Shown one piece after another: positions 24,765 through 33,823 of a stretch of 64,000 bases of DNA. This stretch comes from Bacteroidota bacterium (lineage in GTDB: Bacteria; Bacteroidota; Bacteroidia; Cytophagales; Cyclobacteriaceae). The stretch's first letter is position 1. Every line of letters starts with the position of its first letter. The stretch is from contig JAFDZA010000013.1 of assembly GCA_018267135.1 (NCBI GenBank), positions 85,494 through 149,493 on the forward strand, in the 5' to 3' direction. A program made the translations under genes and the position numbers. Under the pieces are notes generated by a model, which saw only the letters and a list, made by a program, of their open reading frames with translations, did no database searches and was not told where the DNA came from.

Positions 24765-26654
24765 TTAAGCAGGTGTTTGATGTTTTCTCCTAGTACTTCT
24801 ATTTTTAATGGGAATATCCACCACTAAATCTTCCCACGAGGTTTGCGGCTTATCCCGTTTTTCAAAAAAATGTATCCGTTCGCTCACTTTCTTCCGAAAA
24901 GCCCAAATTGTACTTAGCCTCATCTCCAAAATGGTAGAAAGTTTCTCCAGCGTAAAATGGTTCTTATGGGTGTAGATAACATAGGTTAAATAAAATGCCT
25001 TGGCTATTGGAAATTTAATAGCTTGAAATAAAGTGCCGGCCGTAATAGATTCGTTATAACCACACTTGGTGCATCGTCTGGAAAATTTCTGTGTTCCAGG
25101 CGAGTATTTAGCATTACTGCATTTCAGGCACTGAAACTCGGCTGTTTCTTTTCTTTTTTCAAGAAAACGGTAGCAGGCCATTTCATCGGGGTAAAGCGTA
25201 GAAAATTCTTCAAAAGTCATCAACTCTTCGTGCATTCGTTCTTCTAATACCTCTTTTACTTTATTTTTTAGTTTCCAGTTATCTAAATCAAGTATAGAAT
25301 TGATCTGGTTAATTTCGTGCGCTTGCCGGTCTAGTTTGGCATTGCTGTGCATTAATTCTTCATTCATTTTTCCTAATTCCTGCGTGCGCTCATTTACTTT
25401 CTCTTCTAACTCGCGATTTACTTTTTCTTTGAGTGCAATATTGGTTTGCTGTTGCCGGATTACGCGCTTCAGTGCGCGGTCGCGGTTATCTTTTAATATC
25501 CGGATCCGATCGCCCAAGGCAACTGTTAGAAAAAGCATTTCTAAAACAAAACTTAAATGAAGGCTGTAATGGGTTAGAATCGTAAAAGGAAAAAGATTAA
25601 AGTACACTAAGGTGCGGATAAAAAAACCGGTGAATAGTAACCCATACGAAATCACAAAAAAACGAGCCGGCCGATACCCTCCCCTCCATACATTAATGCC
25701 GGTAAAAAAAATCAGCGATAAGGGAATAATGTCTAACCCGCGGAACGTAAACATCTTGGGTAAAAAAATCAGTGTAAACACAAACCAAACCGAGCGGGCT
25801 ATAATCATATATTTAAGTGCTCGGTCAAGCCTGGGAGAATTCGCTCGTGTGCTTAAAAACCTACGGGTAAAAACGAGCGACCAAAAAATGAGAAGATACA
25901 GTGAAACCCCTACAGCCCAATCGTTCCATGCCGGATGAGTCGGCCATAAGTACTGAAACCCTATCCCATCATAACTCATGGCATATAAGGCCACGCAAAG
26001 AATATAAAAGATATAATAGATAAACTTAACTTCTTTGATGGCGAGATAAACCAAAAAATTATAGAGTGCAATAATGACAATCATACCATAAAACATGCCG
26101 TACAAATAGTATTCATTCAAGGCATAATAGATAAACCGGTCAACCGAACGAAGGGCGATGCGCACATCAGCAAACTCATGCGAACGAACTTTAAAATAAT
26201 ACGGGCGGGTTACCCGCTCATCCCTATTTAATAATATCTCAAAGTTTTTGTGATGGATGCTCCGCTCAGAAAAACGCTGGTGATCGCCCATCTTCATCAG
26301 GTGATAGCTGCCGTCTGGCTGCGGCACGTAGGCTTCAAGACTGTCAATCGTTTGATCATAAAATTCGAGTAGCCAAATTTTTTTTGATTGAGAATTAGGT
26401 TGAATTGGCAAGCGGATCCAGTACGAGGCGTTATTTTTAAAATCAATATTCTGGTAACTCCTGTTTAATCTGAATTTTTCTGCCCACTCATCGCTGATTA
26501 TTTTTTGAAAAGGAGTGTGGTTCGATACATCCACAAAGTAGGTCAGCTCATACGGCATAAAAACTCTTTCGCTCAATGAGTCGTTAATTTTAATTTGAGC
26601 CAGAGCCGCTACGCGCGAGGTAAGCAATAAAACCAATATAGCAGCACGTATCAT
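24765..26654 (-). CDS. 7TMR-DISM membrane sensor fused to IS1595-type transposase zinc ribbon and HTH
   Basis: A 629-residue protein. Signal peptide 1-20; periplasmic 7TMR-DISMED2-like beta domain about 25-170 (NNASYWIRLPI, WLLEFYDQTIDSLEAYVP); seven helices about 183-380; coiled coil about 385-475. At 476-531 comes the start of IS1595-type transposases: FSTLYPDEMACYRFLEKR, then a zinc ribbon with Cys 509, 512, 528 and 531. A helical DNA-binding-like region follows (about 540-597, HFTLEKLSTILEMRLSTIWA). The catalytic DDE domain is absent; the chain ends at 629. It probably senses a ligand outside and binds DNA inside, as the one-component regulator of the flanking glycan genes. Function is inferred. 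Confidence 0.8.
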   Translation of the reverse strand: MIRAAILVLLLTSRVAALAQIKINDSLSERVFMPYELTYFVDVSNHTPFQKIISDEWAEKFRLNRSYQNIDFKNNASYWIRLPIQPNSQSKKIWLLEFYDQTIDSLEAYVPQPDGSYHLMKMGDHQRFSERSIHHKNFEILLNRDERVTRPYYFKVRSHEFADVRIALRSVDRFIYYALNEYYLYGMFYGMIVIIALYNFLVYLAIKEVKFIYYIFYILCVALYAMSYDGIGFQYLWPTHPAWNDWAVGVSLYLLIFWSLVFTRRFLSTRANSPRLDRALKYMIIARSVWFVFTLIFLPKMFTFRGLDIIPLSLIFFTGINVWRGGYRPARFFVISYGLLFTGFFIRTLVYFNLFPFTILTHYSLHLSFVLEMLFLTVALGDRIRILKDNRDRALKRVIRQQQTNIALKEKVNRELEEKVNERTQELGKMNEELMHSNAKLDRQAHEINQINSILDLDNWKLKNKVKEVLEERMHEELMTFEEFSTLYPDEMACYRFLEKRKETAEFQCLKCSNAKYSPGTQKFSRRCTKCGYNESITAGTLFQAIKFPIAKAFYLTYVIYTHKNHFTLEKLSTILEMRLSTIWAFRKKVSERIHFFEKRDKPQTSWEDLVVDIPIKNRSTRRKHQTPA

Positions 26655-26676
26655 AATGGGTCTTTAAAGGTAAACT

Positions 26677-26691
26677 ATTTCATATTGAAAT
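26677..26691. promoter_or_regulatory. inverted repeat between the regulator and the second GH144 gene
   Basis: ATTTCA-TAT-TGAAAT is a perfect 15-base inverted repeat in the 86-base divergent spacer. A -7-like box TACTTTAG follows at 26716-26723, 17 bases before the ATG at 26741. The repeat could be an operator for either gene. It does not resemble the palindrome upstream of susC. Confidence 0.35.
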
Positions 26692-26740
26692 GAGAACAGT
26701 ACGACACCAAATCATTACTTTAGAGCAGAATGAAAACATT

Positions 26741-28126
26741 ATGAAGAAACTAATCTTACCCACGCTGATTCTTTTTGTTTTTTCGTGTACACAGCCCAAA
26801 GAGATGCCATCTGCCGCCTGGAGCTACCGTGACCACGCTTCGTTTCTCGACACCCTTTCGCACCGAACTTTTAATTTTTTTTGGGATCTGGCAGACTCTA
26901 CTACCGGCAACCAGCCCGACCGCTGGCCCGGCAAAAGTTTTTCGAGTATTGCCGCTACCGGTTTTGGGCTAACCGCCTACCTGATCGGTGTAGAACAAAA
27001 ATATATTACGCGAGCGCAAGCGGCCGAACGCGTTCTGAAAACTCTCCGTTTTTTAAACCAAGCTCCCAAAGGAGATAAGACCGAAGGCATAACCGGCTAT
27101 AAAGGTTTCTTCTATCATTTCATCGATATGAAGACCGGGTTCCGTTTTAAAGAAGTAGAATTATCAACCGTTGATACCGGTTTGCTGATGGCCGGTATAT
27201 TGGCCTGCCAAACATTTTTTGATCTGGAAAATGAATCAGAAAAAGAAATTCGTTCCTTGGCCGATTCACTTTTTCTGGCCGTAGATTGGAACTGGGCCAT
27301 GAACGGAAACAAAACCATGAGCATGGGCTGGCATCCGGAGCACGGCTTTATTGATGCCTCCTGGCGCGGCTACAATGAAGGAATGATTTTGTACATCATG
27401 GGCTTAGGTACTCCATCTCACCCTATACCGGCCTCCAGCTGGGGGGCTTGGACATCAACTTACCAATGGGGAAATTATTTCGGTTATGAACATGTAAACT
27501 TTGGGCCCTTATTCGGGCATCAATACTCACATTGCTGGATAGATTTTCGTGGGCTACAAGACTCTTACATGAAGAATAAGAAAATAGATTATTTCGAAAA
27601 CTCGCGCAGGGCTACTTTAGCTAACCGCGCCTATTGTATAACCAATAGCGGAGGGTGGAAAGGCTATGGAGAAAATAACTGGGGGCTTACCGCCTGCGAT
27701 GGGCCGGGCAATGCCAATAAAAATAATCCCAACATGGCTTTTATGGACTACACCGCCCGGGGTGCTGCTCAATGGTATGTGCACGATGACGGCACGATTG
27801 CCCCCACCGCTGCCGGAGGCTCTATTCCATTTGCCCCGCAAGAGTGTATTACCGCCTTACACACCATGAAGCAAAATTTTGGAGAAAAAATTTTTCAACA
27901 ATACGGTTTTAAAGATGCTTTCAACTTAACCATCACATATCAAAACGGAACAGCCGGATGGTTCGATCAAGACTATTTAGGCATCGACCAAGGAGCCATT
28001 CTTATTCAACTTGAAAATTACAGATCAGATTTTGTCTGGAACCTGATGAAGAAAAATAGATACATCGTTTCGGGATTAAAAAAAGCAGGGTTTAGCGGAG
28101 GATGGATTGATAACGTAGCCAACTAA
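26741..28126 (+). CDS. GH144-like endo-beta-1,2-glucanase lipoprotein (second copy)
   Basis: A 461-residue lipoprotein (LFVFSC, Cys about 16) that consists of the (alpha/alpha)6 GH144/glucoamylase-like domain without the Ig-like domain of its paralogue at 17158. Shared markers are FFWDLADSTTGNQPDR, STVDTGLLMAGILACQ, SWRGYNEGMILYIMGLG, WGLTACDGPGN and GIDQGAILIQLENYRSD. I chose ATG 26741 because the signal peptide starts there; upstream codons are open to 26690. It is transcribed divergently from the regulator. It likely cleaves the imported or surface-bound glucan, giving the locus two endo-enzymes. Confidence 0.82.
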   Translation: MKKLILPTLILFVFSCTQPKEMPSAAWSYRDHASFLDTLSHRTFNFFWDLADSTTGNQPDRWPGKSFSSIAATGFGLTAYLIGVEQKYITRAQAAERVLKTLRFLNQAPKGDKTEGITGYKGFFYHFIDMKTGFRFKEVELSTVDTGLLMAGILACQTFFDLENESEKEIRSLADSLFLAVDWNWAMNGNKTMSMGWHPEHGFIDASWRGYNEGMILYIMGLGTPSHPIPASSWGAWTSTYQWGNYFGYEHVNFGPLFGHQYSHCWIDFRGLQDSYMKNKKIDYFENSRRATLANRAYCITNSGGWKGYGENNWGLTACDGPGNANKNNPNMAFMDYTARGAAQWYVHDDGTIAPTAAGGSIPFAPQECITALHTMKQNFGEKIFQQYGFKDAFNLTITYQNGTAGWFDQDYLGIDQGAILIQLENYRSDFVWNLMKKNRYIVSGLKKAGFSGGWIDNVAN

Positions 28127-28720
28127 CTATTGCACATCGCCCGCTGTATTGAGATAAATATAAATACCTACTAAAACCATAATTACCGGGAGCACCCGGT
28201 GGCTGTGCTGTGCCAACCACCTGAAAATTTTAAGCCGGCTAATGAGCAGTCCTGAAATACCGAGCAGAAGAAAGCAAAAAATAAAAACTCCGGCTACTAC
28301 TTTATCGCTTTGCCGGTTCGAGTCGGCAAACAACGGAACAAAAACCGAAATAGTATCAAAACTATCCATCAGCATAGCCACCGCAAGGATCCAGGCAGCA
28401 TTTCTCGAAGCAATATGTTGATGTGGTTCGTACCCGCTTTTTGTGTAAAAGCTTTTGGCAAATAAAAAAAGACCTGCCCCTGACAGCAGCAAGCCAATGT
28501 ATTTTATATCGTTTTCCGGAATATGGGAAAGCGTAAGGGAGAGCCCGAAAATAATGGCAAGCAACAGCAGCATCGAAGCATAGTATGATAACAACAACCC
28601 TATCTTGCTGCCCGGCTTGGCCGTAAGAAAACCGGTATAGATAATAAGGTTGTCAGTATTAGTGCTGATAAACGTAAGGAACGTTACGGTAGCTACCTGA
28701 AAAAAAGAAGTTAGCGACAT
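28127..28720 (-). CDS. CadD-like cadmium resistance/LysE-superfamily transporter
   Basis: A 197-residue membrane protein with about six helices. The N-terminus VTFLTFISTNTDNLIIYTGF and the later AMLMDSFDTISVFVPLFAD match the CadD family of the LysE superfamily, in which acidic residues lie within paired helices. These proteins export divalent metals or related solutes; the actual substrate is unknown. Its stop abuts the stop of the GH144 gene. It lies 19 bases downstream of recN and may be co-transcribed with it. Confidence 0.7.
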   Translation of the reverse strand: MSLTSFFQVATVTFLTFISTNTDNLIIYTGFLTAKPGSKIGLLLSYYASMLLLLAIIFGLSLTLSHIPENDIKYIGLLLSGAGLFLFAKSFYTKSGYEPHQHIASRNAAWILAVAMLMDSFDTISVFVPLFADSNRQSDKVVAGVFIFCFLLLGISGLLISRLKIFRWLAQHSHRVLPVIMVLVGIYIYLNTAGDVQ

Positions 28721-28739
28721 GAAAAAATAAATATAATTT

Positions 28740-30398
28740 CTAAACCTGGCCTTCTATCATTTCTTTTGCGCTTTGCAGATTAGTGGCACTCGGCTTTTCT
28801 CCACCAATCATTTTAGCCAACTCCACCACGCGGTCTTGAGTATTTAATTTTCGGATCTGGCTTTCGGTTTTACCGAACGATGATTCTTTAAATACAAAAT
28901 AGTGTGCGTCTGCCTTAGCTGCGATTTGCGGAAGATGGCTGATCGCAATAACCTGATGGCGATGTGCCATCTCTTTCATACGGGCACCCAACCGAATGGC
29001 CACCTCGCCAGAAACCCCGGTATCAATTTCATCCAAAATTAAAGTAGGTAATGATTTTTTTTCGGCCAGTACATGTTTGATGGCAAACATCACACGCGAG
29101 AATTCACCTCCGGATGCCACCTGGGCCAACGGTCTGGGGGCAACGCCCTTATTGGCACTAAATAAAATTTCTATCTTATCAATACCCGAAACAGTCGGCT
29201 TCCCGGTTTCGTTATTTACTTCAAGTTGGGCATCTGGCATACCCAATTCTTTCAGCAATTGCACCAACTGTTTGCACAAAGAAGAAAATACTTTAGAGCG
29301 AGATGCAGAAAGTTTCTCGGCCACCGATTTTAGTTCTGCTTCTGACTCTACCCATGCGCGATGAGCCGTAGCCAGCGTGCTCTCCAGGTTTATGATTTTT
29401 TCCGATTTCTGCTGCAACGATTGTTGAATAGTTAATAAATCGGAAATACTTTTTACGCGATGCTTTTGTTGGAGTCGGTATATTTCGCTGAGGCGGCTGT
29501 TTACCTGCTCCGCCCGTCCGGGATCAAATTCTGTTTTTTCGCAAATCTGTTCGGTTTCGTCTAAAATATCATTCAGCTCAATTCGGGTGCTTTCAATTCG
29601 TGAAAGCAGATTTTTTAATTGAACGGAGTAAGCCGCAACTGAATTAAATTCATTTTTGATTTGTGTGAGCGAATGGGTTACGGCTGATTCCGACTGGCCT
29701 AGTTGTAATAAAATAGAAGACAATTTTGATTTGATCTCTCCGGCATGTTCTAACATCTGTTGCTCGCTTTCGAGCAATTCTTGTTCATTTTCTTTCAGAT
29801 CAGCCTGATCGAGTTCGAGTAACTGAAACAGAATGTAATCGGCTTCTTCTTTTAACTTAGACGATTCAGCGGTTATATCGTTATATTTTGTTTGGGTTTC
29901 AAGAAAATTAACCCATGAAGTTTGGTATGCTGACTTTATTTTTTTGTTTCCGGCAAATGAATCAACCAGGTCTAACTGAAATCCGTGCTTACCCAGTTCC
30001 AGCGTTTCGTGTTGCGAATGGATATCCATCAGATGGGCGCCCATTTTTTTTAAAACATCCAGTGTAACAGGCGTATCATTAATAAAGGCGCGGCTTTTTC
30101 CCTGTGCCGTTACCTCTCTGCGCACGATCGTCTGATTTTCAAAATCCAAATCTTCTTCATCAAAAACAGATTGAAGGTCATACCCGGAAATATCAAAAAC
30201 ACCTTCTACCGTACATTTCTCATTTTCGTTCCATAGAGTTTTGGTATCGGCCCGGTGGCCCAGCAATAAACCAATGGCGCCCAGTAGAATAGATTTTCCG
30301 GCACCGGTCTCTCCGGTAATAACATTCAGGTGTGGCGACAAGTTTAACTCCATCTCGCGGAGCAATGCGTAATTTTTTATGGAGAGCGTTACGAGCAT
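28740..30398 (-). CDS. recN: DNA repair protein RecN
   Basis: A 552-residue SMC-like ATPase involved in double-strand break repair. The N-terminal Walker A is ITGETGAGKS (about residues 29-38). Long coiled-coil segments cover residues 155-360. The C-terminal half holds the ABC signature VASGGEFSRVMFAI and Walker B LPTLILDEIDTGVSG. The length is normal. It belongs to the conserved block bamD-rpoZ-coaBC-porD-recN on the minus strand. Confidence 0.95.
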   Translation of the reverse strand: MLVTLSIKNYALLREMELNLSPHLNVITGETGAGKSILLGAIGLLLGHRADTKTLWNENEKCTVEGVFDISGYDLQSVFDEEDLDFENQTIVRREVTAQGKSRAFINDTPVTLDVLKKMGAHLMDIHSQHETLELGKHGFQLDLVDSFAGNKKIKSAYQTSWVNFLETQTKYNDITAESSKLKEEADYILFQLLELDQADLKENEQELLESEQQMLEHAGEIKSKLSSILLQLGQSESAVTHSLTQIKNEFNSVAAYSVQLKNLLSRIESTRIELNDILDETEQICEKTEFDPGRAEQVNSRLSEIYRLQQKHRVKSISDLLTIQQSLQQKSEKIINLESTLATAHRAWVESEAELKSVAEKLSASRSKVFSSLCKQLVQLLKELGMPDAQLEVNNETGKPTVSGIDKIEILFSANKGVAPRPLAQVASGGEFSRVMFAIKHVLAEKKSLPTLILDEIDTGVSGEVAIRLGARMKEMAHRHQVIAISHLPQIAAKADAHYFVFKESSFGKTESQIRKLNTQDRVVELAKMIGGEKPSATNLQSAKEMIEGQV

Positions 30399-30464
30399 AG
30401 TAAAACTAACGCAGGCAAGATAGGGTACTGCTACTTTACTTCAAAAAAGAAGATTGAAAGAGGG

Positions 30465-31355
30465 TCAGTTACCAATTATTTTCTGGTAAATATTACGCTT
30501 GGGGTCGAGTTGGCTTAGGATGTCGTACGCTTCGCGTCTTACGTTAAGATTGCCGTCTGAAAAAATATTAGTCAGTTCGTTTGCTTTGCTGTCGAAAAAC
30601 GTAACAATTAAAACAGCGGTGGGAAACGTATTCCAAACTTTTTTAACGGTTTTCAGTACATCCAGTATTTGATCGCGTCCTTGGTCCGGATTTTTATCGA
30701 AAGCATCTAAAGCCAGCCGGTGATATTTATAGGTATTCTTTCTCAGATCGGCCATCTGAGGGTTATTCATATTATCTACTAAAGCATAGCGGCTTCGGTT
30801 GTTGCTCAACGCAACCCATCCGGGGTGAATACTGCTTTGGGCATTATTCACTACCTGAAGCATTTTTTGTACATACGGAGAGCCTCCCATTTCGCTAAAC
30901 GAATCATAGTCAATGGCCAGGATGGTGTATGCATAATAGGCCAGCATAGACGTAAGATTGTTGATGTAGGTGTTATCGTTGTATTCCATCGGCTGCGATT
31001 CAATGTACTCAAACTCAAATTCGCGGTCGGCAAAATTCAACAGCACCGTTTCATAGTTTGTGTTATACACCGGGCGGGCAGCTACAATTTGGGCACTGGC
31101 AATAAAATTACCAATGGAAGGCATCTGGCTGATATTAACAAAAAGGGTGCAATTAATGCGCTCATAGTTTTTAAATACATCGTTGGTCCATTTGCGTGAA
31201 TTTAAAAAGGCAGCAAATGAGCGCTCCATATCTTTAAACACCGAGCGGTCGGAGGTCTGAATCTGGTCGGCATTAATGGTTACTTTGCAATTCAGTTCCT
31301 GGGCCAGCCCTATTCTTACCCAACTAAAAACGATTAAAATAAAATACTTACGCAT
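30465..31355 (-). CDS. porD: PorD-like DUF4835 protein of the type IX secretion system
   Basis: A 296-residue exported protein (signal cut after IGLAQ, about residue 18). It begins ELNCKVTINADQIQTSD and continues with FKDMERSFAAFLNSRKWTND, the diagnostic start of DUF4835. PorD was named in Porphyromonas gingivalis as needed for type IX secretion; its exact role is unclear. In Bacteroidota it commonly follows coaBC and precedes recN, as here; its start overlaps the end of coaBC by eight bases, which indicates translational coupling. No other type IX genes are in the window. Confidence 0.88.
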   Translation of the reverse strand: MRKYFILIVFSWVRIGLAQELNCKVTINADQIQTSDRSVFKDMERSFAAFLNSRKWTNDVFKNYERINCTLFVNISQMPSIGNFIASAQIVAARPVYNTNYETVLLNFADREFEFEYIESQPMEYNDNTYINNLTSMLAYYAYTILAIDYDSFSEMGGSPYVQKMLQVVNNAQSSIHPGWVALSNNRSRYALVDNMNNPQMADLRKNTYKYHRLALDAFDKNPDQGRDQILDVLKTVKKVWNTFPTAVLIVTFFDSKANELTNIFSDGNLNVRREAYDILSQLDPKRNIYQKIIGN

Positions 31356-32547
31356 GAAGTTCAGTCAATGCTTTAACGATTTCAATCGCTATTTCTTTCT
31401 TACTTCGCAAAGAAATTTCTTTAACCGGGTGGGTGGGGCTGATCAGGCTAACTTGGTTAGTATCATGGCTAAATCCGGCCCCCGGATCTTTAAGAGAGTT
31501 TAATACTATGAGATCGAAATTCTTGGCCTGCAGTTTTTTTTGAGCATTGGCCAGTTCATTTTCCGTTTCCAAGGCAAAGCCAACAATGTATTGCCCTTCC
31601 TTTTTCATTTTGCCGAGATCGGCAGCTATATCGGGGTTTTTAATTAATTCAATGTTTAGCCCGGCATCTGTTTTCTTTATTTTTTGAGTTGCCTTTTGAG
31701 CCGGTTTAAAATCGGCCACTGCAGCCGACAATACCGCCATATCTACCTGCGGAAAATGATACGTGGCGGCCCGGTGCATTTCATCGGCCGAAACTATGTT
31801 GATAATTTTTATGCGAGGGTGTGTGGTTTGCAAATGCGTAGGGCCGGAAATCAAAATTACCGCTGCACCCTGTTTAGCTAACTCTTCGGCTATGGCAAAA
31901 CCCATTTTCCCGGAAGAATTATTTCCAATAAACCGCACCGGATCGATGGCTTCGTAGGTGGGGCCGGCCGTAACCAATGCTTTCTTCCCTTTTAACGGCT
32001 GATGTGCTGAAAAAAAAGATTTAAGCCTGTCTATTATTTCTTCCGGCTCAGCCATTCTTCCGTGGCCGGTCAATCCACTGGCCAATTCTCCATAAGTGGG
32101 ATTAATGAGTTCGTTGCCTGCCGAAATCAGTTTTTTAATATTGGCCTGTGTGGATTCATGCTTCAGCATATCTAAATCCATGGCTGGGGCAAAAAAAATC
32201 TGGCAACGGGCACTGAGGTAGGTAGCCAACAATAAATTATCGCAAAGGCCATTGGCCATTTTTGCTACCGTGTTAGCCGAGGCGGGTGCTATAACGAATA
32301 CATCGGCCCACAAACCTAATTCAACATGGTTGGTCCATTGCCCGGATTCATCCTTTACCAAATCCAACAACACCGGATTTTTAGAAAGCGTAGATAGTGT
32401 GAGGGGCGTAATAAATTCCCGGGCGGCAGGTGTCATTACTACTTTTACTTCTGCCCCGGCTTTAACCAGCAAACGTACCAACCCTGCCGATTTATAAGCA
32501 GCGATGCTTCCGGTAATTCCCAGCAAGATACGTTTGCCGGACAGCAT
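31348..32547 (-). CDS. coaBC: bifunctional phosphopantothenoylcysteine decarboxylase/synthetase
   Basis: A 399-residue cytosolic enzyme that adds Cys to 4'-phosphopantothenate and decarboxylates it in coenzyme A synthesis. The N-terminal flavoprotein (CoaC) part has GITGSIAAYKSAGLVR, the VIAPASANTVAKMANGLCDN substrate loop and PAMDLDM, where most homologues have PAMNxxM. The C-terminal CoaB part starts near residue 188 with KKALVTAGPTYEAIDPVRFI and SSGKMG, and includes the NPDI(A)ADLG nucleotide-binding segment. Length and order are normal. Confidence 0.94.
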   Translation of the reverse strand: MLSGKRILLGITGSIAAYKSAGLVRLLVKAGAEVKVVMTPAAREFITPLTLSTLSKNPVLLDLVKDESGQWTNHVELGLWADVFVIAPASANTVAKMANGLCDNLLLATYLSARCQIFFAPAMDLDMLKHESTQANIKKLISAGNELINPTYGELASGLTGHGRMAEPEEIIDRLKSFFSAHQPLKGKKALVTAGPTYEAIDPVRFIGNNSSGKMGFAIAEELAKQGAAVILISGPTHLQTTHPRIKIINIVSADEMHRAATYHFPQVDMAVLSAAVADFKPAQKATQKIKKTDAGLNIELIKNPDIAADLGKMKKEGQYIVGFALETENELANAQKKLQAKNFDLIVLNSLKDPGAGFSHDTNQVSLISPTHPVKEISLRSKKEIAIEIVKALTELHA

Positions 32548-32552
32548 ACCCG

Positions 32553-32882
32553 TTATTCAGTTTTGGCTGCTTCCGCAGGAAGTTCTTCGCGCATGCGGAA
32601 AGTGAGTTTGCCTTCCAGAAATTCTTCCGTAGCCGAGGTGGTAGGTTTCGGCATACGCTCATAAAATTTTGAAATCTCGATTTGCTCACGGTTTTCAAAA
32701 ACTTCTTCCAGATTATCTACCGTAGTAGCAAACTCGGCCAGTTTATTATTCAATTCTTCTTTTAGGTTTATGGAAATTTGTTTGGCGCGTTTAGAAATCA
32801 CCACTACCGATTTATACAAGTTGCCGGTGGGAGCAGCAATTTTTTCCACATCGCGTGTAATAATTGAAGGTTGAGTAGCCAT
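32553..32882 (-). CDS. rpoZ: RNA polymerase omega subunit (RpoZ-like)
   Basis: A 109-residue protein of the Bacteroidota-type omega family. The core shows ITRDVEKIAAPTGNLYKSVV and VISKRAKQISINLKEELNNK, equivalent to the conserved MARIT...R-x-A-x-Q(I) region of E. coli omega. The divergent C-terminal extension is acidic. It supports assembly of the beta' subunit. It is six bases upstream of coaBC and downstream of bamD, the standard placement. Confidence 0.85.
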   Translation of the reverse strand: MATQPSIITRDVEKIAAPTGNLYKSVVVISKRAKQISINLKEELNNKLAEFATTVDNLEEVFENREQIEISKFYERMPKPTTSATEEFLEGKLTFRMREELPAEAAKTE

Positions 32883-32887
32883 ATAAA

Positions 32888-33727
32888 TTAATTTATCGTT
32901 TTCGTTGTTTTTATTTTCAGTAGGTTAACTTGATTGAGACTGGCCGTGTAGTACGGCTGCGCCTCTTTTAAGTAGGCACTATTGGGAAAACTATCGAGCA
33001 TTTCCTGATAAAAATCAAGTGTAGAGTGATACCGCTCTAATTGTTTGGAAGGAATGCTCTGCTCGGCCAGTTTAAATTGTGCTTCAATTTTATAAAAAGC
33101 CATCTGCTCTAAATATTTTGAGTCGGGAAATGTTTTCCTGAAATTAGAGATACAAATAATGGCGGCCTGATAGTATCTCATTCTTAAATAAAGCAAGGCG
33201 TTTTCAAACTCTTTCTTTTCTAATTTCACCTGACTTTTGTTGATTACTTCAGTCGCTTTGTCGGAAAACTGGCTGCCCGGAAATTGATTTAAGAAATTCT
33301 GCATGGCTCCCATCGCCTCAATGCTGCTTTTCTGGTCGAGTTGTTCGTCAGGCGAAGCAATATAAAGCGAATAGGCATACATAAAATAAGCTTCTTCGGC
33401 TAACTGGCTACGGCCATAGGTTTCAAAAAAAACTTTAAACTGGTTAGAGGCCAGCAAATACGTTTTCTGGTAATATTGGCAATAGGCCAGGTAAAATTCT
33501 ACTTTTTCGCCTTCAGGCAACCCACGTACGATGGGCAAAATTTGTTCGAACAAAATAGCGGTGTGGTAATAATCTTTCTTTTTAAAGTAATTCTGACCTG
33601 CTTCGTACTTTAATCGCCAGTCTTCGCTGCGCTCAATCCTGCGAAACTTGCTGCACGAAATAAAGAAAACAGCCGCCACAAGCAGGATAAGAAGTTTTTT
33701 AGCAGTTGAAGGAGTTAAAAAGTACAT
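32888..33727 (-). CDS. bamD: outer-membrane assembly lipoprotein BamD
   Basis: A 279-residue lipoprotein (lipobox VFFISC, Cys about 25) of the beta-barrel assembly machinery. The mature part consists of five TPR-like helical repeats: AGQNYFKKKDYYHTAILFEQ, YYQKTYLLASNQFKVFFETYG, LNQFPGSQFSDKATEVINKS, LRMRYYQAAIICISNFRKTF and LDSFPNSAYLKEAQPYY. It docks on BamA's POTRA domains at the inner face of the outer membrane. Gene order with rpoZ and coaBC is conserved. Confidence 0.92.
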   Translation of the reverse strand: MYFLTPSTAKKLLILLVAAVFFISCSKFRRIERSEDWRLKYEAGQNYFKKKDYYHTAILFEQILPIVRGLPEGEKVEFYLAYCQYYQKTYLLASNQFKVFFETYGRSQLAEEAYFMYAYSLYIASPDEQLDQKSSIEAMGAMQNFLNQFPGSQFSDKATEVINKSQVKLEKKEFENALLYLRMRYYQAAIICISNFRKTFPDSKYLEQMAFYKIEAQFKLAEQSIPSKQLERYHSTLDFYQEMLDSFPNSAYLKEAQPYYTASLNQVNLLKIKTTKTIN

Positions 33728-33823
33728 TCAAACGGGTTTTGAGCCGGAATAAGCCTGCAAATATACAACGGATGGGATAATTAGCAATTTTGCGTTTTTT
33801 CGATCATTGGTAGGAGGTAGCAC

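Noticed and set aside
24765..25330. The zinc-ribbon region as an intact insertion sequence
   Set aside because: No DDE catalytic domain, no terminal inverted repeats or target duplication were seen, and it is in frame with the sensor domain.
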